Source of the DNA: CAZTHL01 sp964613585
GTDB taxonomy: Bacteria; Pseudomonadota; Alphaproteobacteria; DSM-16000; Inquilinaceae
DNA: 30,027 bases
Assembly (NCBI GenBank): GCA_964613585.1
Contig: CAZTHL010000046.1
Location: 1-30,027, forward strand
Direction: 5' to 3'
Shown in pieces: positions 8,422 to 16,892 of the stretch. Made by a program: the position numbers and the translations under genes. Under the pieces are notes generated by a model. The model made no database searches. It saw nothing but the letters and a program-made list of their open reading frames with translations, and was not told where the DNA came from. The first letter of the stretch is position 1, and every line of letters begins with the position of its first letter.

Positions 8422-10601
8422 GGGCCGTCGTCCGTTCCGGTGGCGGACCATTCCGCCACCCGGGCGAGGTGGGCGTAGTCGTCGGTCGAGGGGATGAAGT
8501 CGGGGCGCGGCCGGGCCCGGTAGGGCGTTTGCGGATCGTCGAAGCGGGCGATCAGCCGGTCCAGGCCGGCGCGCGCGGCCGCCCGCACCGCCGCCAGCCC
8601 GCCGTGCTCGACGACCGTGCGGCCGGCCGACACCGGCTTGATCTCGCCGGGCGGCCGGCTGCCGGACAGCCGCCAGTGCTCGAGCTCCACGACCCCGGCC
8701 GGGGGCAGGCCCTCGAAGCCGCCGGCCTCGGCGATCATCGCCTCCAGCAGCAGCTGCGGCGCGTAGCCGGCGACGATCTGCTTGTCCGTCGGCACCCGAC
8801 CGGTCTTGTAGTCGATGATGGTGAGTCGACCGTCGGCGTCGGCGTCGATCCGGTCGGCGCGGCCGTGGAGGGTCACGGCGCCCTCCGGGCCGGGCACCGT
8901 CAGCGCGCCCGCGACCTCGCCGCCCAGGGGCCGCAGCCGTGGTCGGCGCTGCCGCTCGATCCCGACGACCCAGTGGGCGATGCGCTCGAAGCGTGGCCAC
9001 CAGAACGCGGTCAGCCCGGGATAGCCGGCGAGCGCCGCGAACTCGCGCCGGCCGCAGGCGTGAAGCCGCTCGAGTGCGTCGTCCGGCAGCCCGGGCCCGA
9101 GTGCGGCCAGCCAGGCGTGCAGCGCCCGATGGATCATGACCCCGCGGTCGGCGGCGCCGGGGTCGGCCTCGATCGGGTCGAGTGGGGTCAGCGCCAGGAT
9201 CTTGCGCGCGTACAGGCTGTACGGGTCGGTCATCCAGACGCCGACATCGGTCACCGACAGGCGCCGCGGCCGCGCGGCGACCGGCGGGCGCGGGGCGGGC
9301 GGCGCCGTCGGCCGCGGCCTTCCGGGATCGTCGAGCGCGCCGAGCCAGTCGAGCCACGGCGCCGGGCGCTGGCCGTCGACCCGCGGCAGGGCGAGGCCGG
9401 CGGCCTCGAGCACGGCGTCGAGGCGCAGCAGCCAGCGCGACGGCACGGTCGGCGTGCCGTCGACGCGCTCGGCTCGGGTCAGCAGCACCTCCGGCGCGGC
9501 CAATAGCTGGGCCACGTCGTGGGCGGCGAGCCCGATGCGCTGCTCGGGCGTGGGGAGGCCGAAGCGGGCGCGCATCGGTCGTGACATCCAGGCGTCGACT
9601 TCGGCCTCGGCCGGCCAAGTGCCCTCGTTCAGGCCGCCGAGGATGAGCCGGTCCGGCTGCTGCAGGCGGGCCTCGAGGGGACCCCAGATGGCCAGCCGCG
9701 GGTGCTCGCCGTAGCGCGGCCGGACCACCCGTCCGGCGATGAAGGCCTGCCACAGGCCGAGATAGTCGCGACCGTCGACCGGCGGCAGCACATCGAGCGC
9801 CTCGGCCAGCTCGGCGATGAAGCCGGCGGCCGCCTCGCCGTCCTCGTGCTGCCACAGCCGCGCCGCGCCACTCTCCGTGTCGGTCGCCGCCAGCGCCTCG
9901 GCGGCGGCGACGTGCGCCTCGAGGAGCGCGGCGGGCGCGGCCGAACCGCCGTTGGCGAGGCGCAGCCAGCGGCCGAGCCGGCGTTCAAGGGCGGCGATCA
10001 GCGCGTGGCAGGCGGCGCGGCCGTTGGGGCCGTCGACCCGGTCGCCGGGCGCGGCGTCGACCGCGGCGCGAAGCCCGTCGAGGCCGCCGGCCGGCCGGGG
10101 CCCGCGCAGGGCCGCGCGCTCGAGCATGCGGGCGCGGCGGCGGAAGCGGGCGATCGGCTCGCCGCCCGCGGCCAGCGGGTGCTTGAGCAGCGCCAGTAGC
10201 GCGATCGGTGCCAGGTCGCGGGTCGCCGCCTCGATCACCAGCCGCAGGAAGCTTCCGGCCGGCGTGCCGCCGAGTGGCCGGCCGCCGCTGTCGTCGATGA
10301 CGATGCCCCACCGGCCGAGGGCGGCGGCGACCCGGCGGGCCAGGGTGCGGTCGGGGGTGACCAGCGCCGCGGTGCGGCCGGGAGTCTCCAGCACCTGCCG
10401 CAGCATCAGGGCGATGACCTCGGCCTCCTCGCGCGGGGTCGGGCAGTCGACCCGGACCAGGCCCTCGAGGTTGCGCCCGGTGATCGCCGGGGGCGGCACG
10501 GCGGTGCCGGGGTCGGGCGCCGCGGTGCCCGGCTCGTCCAGGGGCAGGCGCGGCTGCGCCGGGTCGGACGGACGGTCGGCCGGGGGTCGGGAGCGCGGCA
10601 T
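8418..10601 (-). CDS. addB: AddB: N-terminally shortened helicase/nuclease subunit B
   Basis: AddB is the second nuclease subunit of AddAB. The 727-aa product contains the central alphaproteobacterial AddB signature (PTPREEAEVIALML, AALVTPDRTLARRVAAAL, WGIVIDDSGGRPL) already at residues about 55-120. It ends with a RecB-like nuclease: GRADRID, IIDYKTG and QLLLEA. Typical alphaproteobacterial AddB is around 1000 aa, with roughly 250-350 residues before this point. Those are absent here, and the 385 bases up to cobM hold no matching sequence. A palindromic element at 10721-10847 lies directly upstream. The shortened protein keeps its nuclease and translational coupling to addA, so it may still function, or the gene may be damaged. 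The start ATG at 10601 has only a close-spaced GGAG before it. Confidence 0.88.
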   Translation of the reverse strand: MPRSRPPADRPSDPAQPRLPLDEPGTAAPDPGTAVPPPAITGRNLEGLVRVDCPTPREEAEVIALMLRQVLETPGRTAALVTPDRTLARRVAAALGRWGIVIDDSGGRPLGGTPAGSFLRLVIEAATRDLAPIALLALLKHPLAAGGEPIARFRRRARMLERAALRGPRPAGGLDGLRAAVDAAPGDRVDGPNGRAACHALIAALERRLGRWLRLANGGSAAPAALLEAHVAAAEALAATDTESGAARLWQHEDGEAAAGFIAELAEALDVLPPVDGRDYLGLWQAFIAGRVVRPRYGEHPRLAIWGPLEARLQQPDRLILGGLNEGTWPAEAEVDAWMSRPMRARFGLPTPEQRIGLAAHDVAQLLAAPEVLLTRAERVDGTPTVPSRWLLRLDAVLEAAGLALPRVDGQRPAPWLDWLGALDDPGRPRPTAPPAPRPPVAARPRRLSVTDVGVWMTDPYSLYARKILALTPLDPIEADPGAADRGVMIHRALHAWLAALGPGLPDDALERLHACGRREFAALAGYPGLTAFWWPRFERIAHWVVGIERQRRPRLRPLGGEVAGALTVPGPEGAVTLHGRADRIDADADGRLTIIDYKTGRVPTDKQIVAGYAPQLLLEAMIAEAGGFEGLPPAGVVELEHWRLSGSRPPGEIKPVSAGRTVVEHGGLAAVRAAARAGLDRLIARFDDPQTPYRARPRPDFIPSTDDYAHLARVAEWSATGTDDGP

Positions 10602-10720
10602 GGCTCCGTCATGCCCCGGCCGGCCACGGCCCGCAAGCCTCGGCGTCCCGGGCGGCGCCGATCCTCGGCTGGCCGGGCCTCGGGGTCGCCTTCAGCCGCC
10701 TTCGCCCGGGCCACGCGCCT

Positions 10721-10847
10721 GGAGCGTTTCCGGGTTGGGAGGCATCGCCGGCCTGCTCCCCCGCCCGGCCAGCCGACGACGGCATTCTTGCGGTGGCCGG
10801 GCGGGGGAGCGGGCCGGTGCCGATTCCGCGCCAGGCGGAAACGCTCC
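10721..10847. repeat. Nested perfect palindrome between addB and cobM
   Basis: The outer arms GGAGCGTTTCCG (10721-10732) and CGGAAACGCTCC (10836-10847) are a perfect 12-base inverted pair. Inside lies a second perfect pair of 16 bases, GCTCCCCCGCCCGGCC (10755-10770) and its complement (10795-10810), around a 24-base loop. Arms that begin GGAGCG and end CGCTCC resemble dispersed intergenic palindromes I recall from alphaproteobacterial genomes. It may be such a repeat or a MITE-like element. No T-run follows either strand, so it is not an obvious terminator. Confidence 0.75.
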
Positions 10848-10986
10848 GGGCATTCCCTTAAGGGAACGTCCGCCACACCAGTCGGCAAAGGGGCACAGCC
10901 TGGGCGCCGCTGGTGGCGATGGTGACGCGGGAGCGAATGCCGCCGCCCCTTGGCCCAGCGGTCCCGGCCCCCTAGGATCGGGGTCC

Positions 10987-11751
10987 ATGACCGTTCACTT
11001 CATCGGCGCCGGGCCGGGGGCGCCGGACCTGATCACCGTGCGCGGCCGCGATCTCGTGGCGCGCTGCCCGGTCTGCCTCTACGCTGGCTCGCTGATCCCG
11101 CCGGAGGTGGTGGCCGTGGCGCCGCCGGGCGCGCGGGTCGTCGACACCGCCGCCCTGACCCTCGACGCGATCACCGGGGAGTTCGAGCGGGCCCATGCCG
11201 CCGGCCAGGACGTGGCGCGGCTGCAGTCGGGCGATCCCTCGCTCTACGGCGCGATCGGCGAGCAGATGGCGCGGCTCGACCGGCTCGGCATCCCCTACGA
11301 CATCACGCCGGGCGTGCCGGCCTACGCCGCCGCGGCGGCGTCGCTCGGCCGCGAGCTGACCCTGCCCGACATCGGCCAGACGGTGATCCTGACCCGCACG
11401 GCCATGCAGACTTCGGCCATGCCGAACGCCGAGGACCTGGCCACGCTCGGCCGTTCCGGCGCCACGCTGGCCATCCATCTCTCGGTGCGCAACCTGCGCC
11501 ACATCGTCGACACTCTGAGCCCGCTCTACGGCGCCGACTGCCCGGCGGCGGTGGTCTACCGGGCCAGCTGGCCGGACGAGCGGGTGCTGCGCGGCACGCT
11601 GGCGACGATCCGGGATCAGGCGCGCGCCGAGAAGATTACGCGCACGGCGCTGATCCTGGTCGGCCGCGTGCTCGAGCCCGGGTCGGTTCAGGAAAGCCGG
11701 CTCTACAGCGGGGCCTTCGCCCATGTCCTGCGCCCGCGCCGCGACGGGTAG
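10987..11751 (+). CDS. cobM: Precorrin-4 C11-methyltransferase
   Basis: CobM transfers a methyl group from S-adenosylmethionine to C-11 of precorrin-4 in aerobic cobalamin biosynthesis. The 254-aa product has the normal length. It begins with the SAM/tetrapyrrole methylase motif VHFIGAGPGAPDLITVRG and continues with CLYAGSLIPPE, LQSGDPSLYGAIGEQ, ITPGVPAYAAAAASLG and LTRTAMQTSAMP, which together are specific for CobM/CbiF. It stands alone here, with no other cob gene in the window and no B12 riboswitch that I can recognise upstream. The ATG at 10987 gives the canonical N terminus; the frame open upstream of it is noncoding. Confidence 0.95.
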   Translation: MTVHFIGAGPGAPDLITVRGRDLVARCPVCLYAGSLIPPEVVAVAPPGARVVDTAALTLDAITGEFERAHAAGQDVARLQSGDPSLYGAIGEQMARLDRLGIPYDITPGVPAYAAAAASLGRELTLPDIGQTVILTRTAMQTSAMPNAEDLATLGRSGATLAIHLSVRNLRHIVDTLSPLYGADCPAAVVYRASWPDERVLRGTLATIRDQARAEKITRTALILVGRVLEPGSVQESRLYSGAFAHVLRPRRDG

Positions 11752-11886
11752 CCGGGGGGCCGTCGGGCGTGGCGGCATCCCGGCGCAGGCCCGTTCCGGT
11801 CGCCCGGACACGCCCCCGCGCGGCGGAGCCGACTATAGGGCATGGGCGGAGCACGGCGGACGCCGGCGACGGTCCGGGCGCCGCCG

Positions 11887-12885
11887 TCAGGCCGTCACGA
11901 CGATCTTGCCGAGCTGTGTGCCGCTCTCGAGGTGGCGATAGGCGTCGGCGATCTGCTCGAGCGGGAACGTCCGGTCGATCAGCGGCTTGAAGATGCCGGT
12001 GGAGACGCCGTCGATCACCGCCTGCCTGACCCGGGCCAGGCGGTCGGCGTGTTGGTAGATGTGGAAGCCGACATGGAAGCCCTTGATGGTCAGCCCCTTG
12101 CCAAGGGCCTCGAACAGGGGATAGGGCGTCTCGGCCATCGCCAGGATGCCGTAGTTGACGATCACCGCCTCGGGCGCCGCGGCCGCCGCCAGCGTCCTCA
12201 GGAACGGCCCGCCCACCGGGTCGAACAGCAGATCGGCGCCGCGCCCGCCGGTCATCTCCCGGGCCGCCTGGGCCAGGTCCTCGCTGTCCGTGGCGACCAC
12301 CCGGTCGGCGCCGGCGTGCCGCAGGGTCTCGGCCTTGGCCCCGGTGCGGGTGCTGGCGATCACCGTGGCGCGCCGCGCCTTGGCGACCTGGATGGCGGCG
12401 AGGCCGACGCTCGAGCTGGCGGCGCTGATAACCACCGTTCGCCCTTCGCCGCTGTCGAGCCCGCCCCACTCGACCAGCCCGCCATAGGCGGTGGGGTAGG
12501 CCATCCACAGCGCCGTCGCCTCGACGTCGAGCAGCCCCGGCGGCCGCGCCACCAGCGACGCGGCCGGGACGATGGCGGTGTCGCCGGCCACGCCGTAGCG
12601 CTGGACGTCGAAGCTGGGGGTCACGCACACCGCGTCACCGATCCGGACATGGCGCACGTCCGGGCCCACCGCCTCGACCGTGCCGACGCCCTCCATGCCG
12701 ATGCGCGAGGGCAGCACCGGCCGGGCGACGTAGTGGCCGGCCATGAACAGCAGCTCCGCGCGGTTGAGGCCGAGCGCCGCCATGCGGAGCCGCGCCTCCC
12801 CCTCGCCCGGCGCCCGCTCCTCGCGCTCGACGAGCCTCAGCGCGTCGGGGCCGTTCAGGCGGTCGAACTCGACGATTCGTGGCAC
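11887..12885 (-). CDS. Zinc-independent MDR-family quinone oxidoreductase
   Basis: The 332-aa product is a medium-chain dehydrogenase/reductase of the NADPH:quinone reductase type. The N-terminal GroES-like domain contains ALGLNRAELLFMAGHY, IGMEGVGTVEAVG and the IGDAV turn. The Rossmann domain has AASSSVGLAAIQVAK as its nucleotide-binding stretch and LFDPVGG later. The C terminus reads FPLEQIADAYRHLESG followed by GKIVV, typical of this family. The zinc-binding cysteines of alcohol dehydrogenases are absent, which argues for quinone or enal reduction. The substrate cannot be told. It is monocistronic by context, converging on cobM with about 135 bases between stop codons. Confidence 0.9.
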   Translation of the reverse strand: MPRIVEFDRLNGPDALRLVEREERAPGEGEARLRMAALGLNRAELLFMAGHYVARPVLPSRIGMEGVGTVEAVGPDVRHVRIGDAVCVTPSFDVQRYGVAGDTAIVPAASLVARPPGLLDVEATALWMAYPTAYGGLVEWGGLDSGEGRTVVISAASSSVGLAAIQVAKARRATVIASTRTGAKAETLRHAGADRVVATDSEDLAQAAREMTGGRGADLLFDPVGGPFLRTLAAAAAPEAVIVNYGILAMAETPYPLFEALGKGLTIKGFHVGFHIYQHADRLARVRQAVIDGVSTGIFKPLIDRTFPLEQIADAYRHLESGTQLGKIVVTA

Positions 12886-13159
12886 GGCGCGGTGTCTCCC
12901 GTTGCGGTCCGGCCATCGAGCCTACCCATGGCTCCGCCGGCGGCGCAACGCCGTCGGCGCCGGGCAGGGAGAATCGGCCGCCGGCTCAGCCATGCGCCGC
13001 AATCGGCACTTTTTCCGCAACTAGGCATTTACCGGGCCCGCCGGATTGAATACGATAAAATGCAACATGGCCCCATAGTGGAACATGCCTGGTTTTGGAT
13101 TGAGAGGACCCGGCGGATCACGGTCTCCAGGTGGGGCCGGCCGGGCGGCGGGCGAGAGC

Positions 13160-13528
13160 GTGACGAACCATGAGCATCCCGAGCGCCACGCGGCGGGCCG
13201 CGGTGGCGCAGGCGGCGAGTTGGGCCCCCGGCCGCTCTGCCGCAACGTCATGGTCTCCGGCCGGCGCACCAGCGTGCGCATGGAGCCGGTGATGTGGCAG
13301 TGTCTTGACGAGATTTGCAAGAACGAGGACGTGACCCTCGGCGAGCTCTGCTCGCTCATCGAGCAGGCGCCGAACGCGGGCGGGCTGACCGCGTCGCTCA
13401 GGGTGTTTGTCGTCGCGTATCTGCGCGAGCTGGTGCGCCTGTACGAGGACACGCTGCCGCCGCCGGCCGGCCTGCCCGGGGAGCCGCGGCGGCGCCTGCT
13501 CGACCGGGCGCTCGGCGCGTTCCGGTAG
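13160..13528 (+). CDS. Ribbon-helix-helix domain protein (RHH_4-like)
   Basis: The core RNVMVSGRRTSVRMEPVMW, then LDEICKNEDVTLGELCSLIEQ and TASLRVFVVAYLREL, matches the small alphaproteobacterial RHH_4-type family: a beta-strand with Arg residues followed by two helices. Family members are presumed dimeric DNA binders, but targets are largely unknown. The start is uncertain. I chose GTG 13160 after GAGAG; an ATG at 13085 in the same frame has no visible ribosome-binding site and would add a Gly/Pro-rich stretch without family similarity. The C-terminal 30 residues after the domain are Pro/Arg-rich. It converges on the HAD gene. Confidence 0.8.
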   Translation: MTNHEHPERHAAGRGGAGGELGPRPLCRNVMVSGRRTSVRMEPVMWQCLDEICKNEDVTLGELCSLIEQAPNAGGLTASLRVFVVAYLRELVRLYEDTLPPPAGLPGEPRRRLLDRALGAFR

Positions 13529-13592
13529 CCGTTTTCCCGCCGGCATGGCCCCCCATGCCTTGTCTTGTCATGGCGAGCCTTGCCCCGTCATC

Positions 13593-13620
13593 CCGAGCTC
13601 AGCGACCCGAGCGCAGCGAC
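13593..13620. repeat. Tandem 14-base intergenic repeat
   Basis: CCGAGCTCAGCGAC (13593-13606) is followed directly by CCGAGCGCAGCGAC (13607-13620), differing at one base and preceded by GTCATC. The GTCATCCCGAGC... sequence resembles widespread intergenic repeats in proteobacterial genomes. It sits between two convergent genes. Confidence 0.5.
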
Positions 13621-13653
13621 GCCGTCCAGGTTCCTGCCAGGCAGTGGCGCGCG

Positions 13654-14559
13654 TCACCAGGCCAGTCGCGGCAGGGCGGCGACCGGCCGGCAGCCGCTCT
13701 CGCGCGCCAGCCGCGCGAGCGCCGCGGCGTCGATGGCGGCCTCCCTCCCGACGCCTGAGCCGCCGCCCTCGCGGAACCCGAGCTCCTCGGCGTGAATGCC
13801 GCCGGCGACGAGCACGCCGTCGATGCCGAGCGCCCCGGCCCCGGCGATGTCGGTGCGGAAGCTGTCGCCCACCGCCACGAGCCGCGCTGCATCGGTGATG
13901 CCGAGGCGCTCGAGCACGCGGTGGTAGACGGGGGCGTGCGGCTTGCCGTGGTAGACCACCTCGACCTCGGCCAGCTCCTCGTAGCGGCGGGCCAGCGTCC
14001 CGGCGCAGATGGCAAGCTGCTCGCCGACCACGACAACGAGGTCGGGGTTGGCGCAGACCATCGGCAGCCGCCGCGCCGCCGCGGCCGCCAGCACCGGCTC
14101 GTGGTCCTCCAGCGTCTCGGCGAAGTCGTCGATGCCGGTGTTGAGCACGAAGTCGGCGGCCCCGGGATCGTCGACCCGCTCCAGGTCGAGGCCCTCATAG
14201 ACGTTGATGTCGCGGTCGCCACCGATGAACAGGAAGCGCCGGCCGAGCGCCCGGTGGAAGGGGTCGGGCCGGTCGCGCAGCGCCTCGTGCGTAGCCTCGC
14301 CCGAGGAGCACAGGTCGTCATACGCGTCGCGCGGGATGCCGATCTCGGTCAGCCGCTCGATGATCGGCCCGACCCGGCGCGGCGCGTTCGACAGCAGGCA
14401 CACGCGCTTGCCTTCGCCGCGCAGCCGCTGGAGCGCGTCGACCGCGCCCGGATACGGCGCCTCGCCGTTGTGCAGCACGCCCCACAGGTCGACGATCCAG
14501 CCGTCGTAGCGCCCGGCGAGGCCGGCGATGCCGTCGTGGATGGGGATCTCTGTCGCCAT
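13654..14559 (-). CDS. HAD superfamily class IIA hydrolase (TIGR01459-like)
   Basis: The 301-aa product is a haloacid-dehalogenase-type phosphatase of the IIA (NagD/pyridoxal phosphatase-like) group. Motif I is DLWGVLHNG with the nucleophile Asp24; Trp replaces the usual second Asp position, which is characteristic of the TIGR01459 subgroup. Motif II is LLSNAPRR, the Lys of motif III is in YHGKPHAPVY, and motif IV is VGDSFRTDIAGA. The cap domain between motifs II and III has the expected length. Its substrate is unknown. The start at ATG 14559 gives the family N terminus; the ribosome-binding site is weak. The gene is alone on its strand. Confidence 0.9.
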   Translation of the reverse strand: MATEIPIHDGIAGLAGRYDGWIVDLWGVLHNGEAPYPGAVDALQRLRGEGKRVCLLSNAPRRVGPIIERLTEIGIPRDAYDDLCSSGEATHEALRDRPDPFHRALGRRFLFIGGDRDINVYEGLDLERVDDPGAADFVLNTGIDDFAETLEDHEPVLAAAAARRLPMVCANPDLVVVVGEQLAICAGTLARRYEELAEVEVVYHGKPHAPVYHRVLERLGITDAARLVAVGDSFRTDIAGAGALGIDGVLVAGGIHAEELGFREGGGSGVGREAAIDAAALARLARESGCRPVAALPRLAW

Positions 14560-14917
14560 GGCGGGGACGGGTCCGGGGACGGGGCCGGGGGGACGGGGTC
14601 GGGCGAAGGCCGGCCGGCGGTGACAAGCGGCGGCCCCGGTGACGGCACACGCAATGCACACCGCTTCGCGGCATGCGATCCGCCTGCCGGCGGCTCAAGA
14701 TCCTGACTTCAAGCGGCTTTTCGACCGTCCAATCTCGGCTCAATCCCTCGTCTGAGGCGACGCAACATGCGTCTGGGGACTAAACGTGCATCCCCGGGCA
14801 GCCTGAGGCAACCGGAGAACAGCGGGCACACTCCGGGCGAATGCCGTTGAAAAAGTCGGCGTTGAAGTCGTTGGCCTGGCCTGATTCAATCCTCCGAAGA
14901 AGAGGGAGGAACGGGCG
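14560..14917. other. Intergenic stretch upstream of the transposase
   Basis: No gene is supported here. The interval should contain the HAD gene promoter (leftward) and the left end of the insertion sequence. AAAAAGTC near 14850 is the kind of sequence seen near IS1182 ends, but I could not match it to a right-hand inverted repeat. GGGAGGA just before 14918 is the transposase ribosome-binding site. Confidence 0.5.
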
Positions 14918-16276
14918 ATGATGGGACCGCGGCAGGTGGCGCAAGGCTCGCTGTTCTACGGGTTCTCGATCGAGGATCATGTGCCCAGGGATCATCTGGT
15001 CCGACGGCTGGATCGGTATCTCGATCTCTCGGAGATCCGGAGCTTCCTGGCGCCGTGCTACAGCGCCATTGGCCGGCCCTCGATAGATCCGGAGCTGATG
15101 ATCCGGATGCTGCTGGTGGGCTACGGCTTCGGCGTGCGGTCCGAGCGGCGGCTTTGCGAGGAGGTTCAGGTGAACCTCGCCTTTCGCTGGTTCTGCCGGC
15201 TCGATCTGACCGATCCCGTGCCTGATCATTCGAGCTTCTCCAAGAACCGGCATGGGCGTTTCCGCGACAGCGATCTCTTCTGCCATCTGTTTGAGACGGT
15301 GCTGGCGCGCTGCATCGCCGAGGGGCTCGTCGGCGGCGAGGCCTTCGGTGTTGATGCCTCGATCGTCCAGGCGGATGCGAAGCGGCTGAACAAGGTCGAC
15401 GCCGCGGACTGGACGCCCGAGCGGGTGACGCGGGCGGTGGAGGAGTACTTCGAGACGCTGGATGACGAGGCCTTCGGGGAGGCGACGCCCGTGAAGCCGA
15501 AGGTGCTGTCGCCGGTCGATCCCGCGGCGCGGTTCACCGGCGCCAAGAAGACCTATTCGATCTTCGCCTACTCGACGAACTACCTCGTGGATCTCGACAA
15601 CGCCGTGATCGTCGATGTCGAGACAACAGCCCCGATCCGCCAGGCTGAAGTCAGTGCGGCCCTCGACATGCTGGATCGCACGCAGGCGCGGACCGGCCTC
15701 TATCCGGAGCGCTTCGTCGGCGACGGCGCCTACGGCAATGCCGAGACGCTCGGCTGGCTGGTGAACGAGAAAGGGATTGAGCCGCATGTGCCCGTGCTCG
15801 ACAAGTCCGGCCGCGACGACGGCTCCCTCGCCCGCGCGGACTTCACCTTTGAGGCGCGCCAGGACCGCTACCTCTGCCCGGCCGGCAAGGAGTTGCTGCC
15901 GGCGCGGCGTGCGTTCCAGACGATCCGTTCCGCGCCAAAGGACGACGAGACGATCAGATACAGAGCCGCGAAATCCGACTGCGCTGGCTGCGCCTTCAAA
16001 CCACGCTGTTGCCCGAACACGCCCGCTCGCCAGATCACACGCTCGATCCACGAAGGCGCACGGGACCTTGCCCGTGAGATCGCGAAGAGCGGCGCCTTCG
16101 TCGCCTCCCGCCGAGCCCGAAGGAAGGTCGAGATGCTCTTCGCGCACACGAAGAAGATCCTCGGCCTCGACCGACTGCGCCTCAGAGGACCAAACGGCGC
16201 CAAGGACGAGTTCATCCTCGCCGCCAGCGCGCAAAACCTCCGCAAGATGGCCAAGCTCCTTCCTGCAGCAGCGTGA
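14918..16276 (+). mobile_element. IS1182-family-like transposase, apparently intact
   Basis: The 452-aa product is a DDE transposase of the IS1182/DUF772 type. The N-terminal region has the family's DHLVRRLDRYLDLS and IDPELMIRMLLVGYGFGVRSERRLCEEV. The catalytic domain follows, with FGVDASIVQADA (first Asp) and FVGDGAYGNAETLGWL (second Asp). A Cys-rich stretch CAGCAFKPRCCP and the C-terminal helix with the presumed Glu near RRKVEMLFAHTKKILGL complete it. A strong AGGGAGGA precedes the ATG. The frame has no interruption, so the element may still be active. Terminal inverted repeats and target duplication were not located. It marks the left edge of the accessory island. Confidence 0.9.
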
Positions 16277-16746
16277 GGGAGGTGCTCCGCGCCATATTCG
16301 AGCCGCTTCTACCGCGCCGCAACACGTTGTTTTTCCACAGAATTGGCGGAGAACGGACTTTCGCTGCAGACGCCATGAAGGACTGATTTGCGCGGACTTC
16401 GACGAAACCGGTCGGGCGGCAGGGGTGTTCGCTCGCATGCCGCCATAGAAGATTTTGCGCGCGGCCCGGTATCGCAGCCGAGGCCCGGGCGCCGCCTCTA
16501 GACTGCGCGACCTCTCGGCGCTCAGGACGGCTGCGATCTTTTTTCGACGCTCGCTGGTGGCGCATGTACCGCTTCATCTCCGGGCTTGGACAGGTCGTCG
16601 CGAAAAGAGCTAGGCACCGTCAGCCGGTTGCTGAAGGTCGGCGCGCCAACGTCCCGTTCCTTCATGTCCAGTTGAAACGCGCGCCGACTTGCTGGTGACT
16701 CGGAGACGTGCACCTGAAAAGATACTTCCTGACTAGCCCATTCTCT
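16277..16746. other. Intergenic stretch after the transposase
   Basis: About 470 bases without a supported gene. Short frames on the minus strand here (for example 16522-16713) lack convincing ribosome-binding sites or recognisable domains. The right end of the insertion sequence must lie in this stretch or shortly after it. Confidence 0.4.
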
Positions 16747-16765
16747 GATAGACTTTTTGTCTATT
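16747..16765. promoter_or_regulatory. AT-rich dyad upstream of the defence-like operon
   Basis: ATAGAC (16748-16753) and GTCTAT (16759-16764) form a perfect 6-base dyad around five T, with one G-T wobble pair outside. It lies about 130 bases before the first operon gene, in locally AT-rich sequence between GC-rich blocks. It could be an operator of the operon; no dedicated regulator gene is visible beside it. Confidence 0.35.
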
Positions 16766-16892
16766 CAGATTCGCCGAGGGCTGGTGGCCGGCGTGTTGCG
16801 AGGTGAGTGCCGGTCGACGGGTTGTTCGCTCGCTCGACACCGCCAATGAAGCAGGCTCCATCTATCGAAAGCTATCAGAGGGAATACCATTG

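Noticed and set aside
6139..8478. Long + strand open frame opposite addA, 779 codons
   Set aside because: Low-complexity translation without motifs, antisense to addA, which carries all helicase motifs.
10848..10986. Possible cobalamin riboswitch before cobM
   Set aside because: No B12-box or other recognisable conserved core was seen in the leader.
14660..14780. Minus-strand translation RDWTVEKPLEVRILS, which resembles tRNA-derived spurious peptides
   Set aside because: The DNA does not contain a T-loop GTTCGA or a cloverleaf, so no tRNA is present; coding status is not supported either.
14780..16438. Long minus-strand frame opposite the transposase
   Set aside because: Shadow frame of a well-supported transposase; no independent domain or ribosome-binding site.
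14780..16770. Terminal inverted repeats of the IS1182-like element
   Set aside because: Candidate A-rich motifs (AAAAAGTC on the left, the 16747-16765 dyad on the right) do not align well enough to define the ends.
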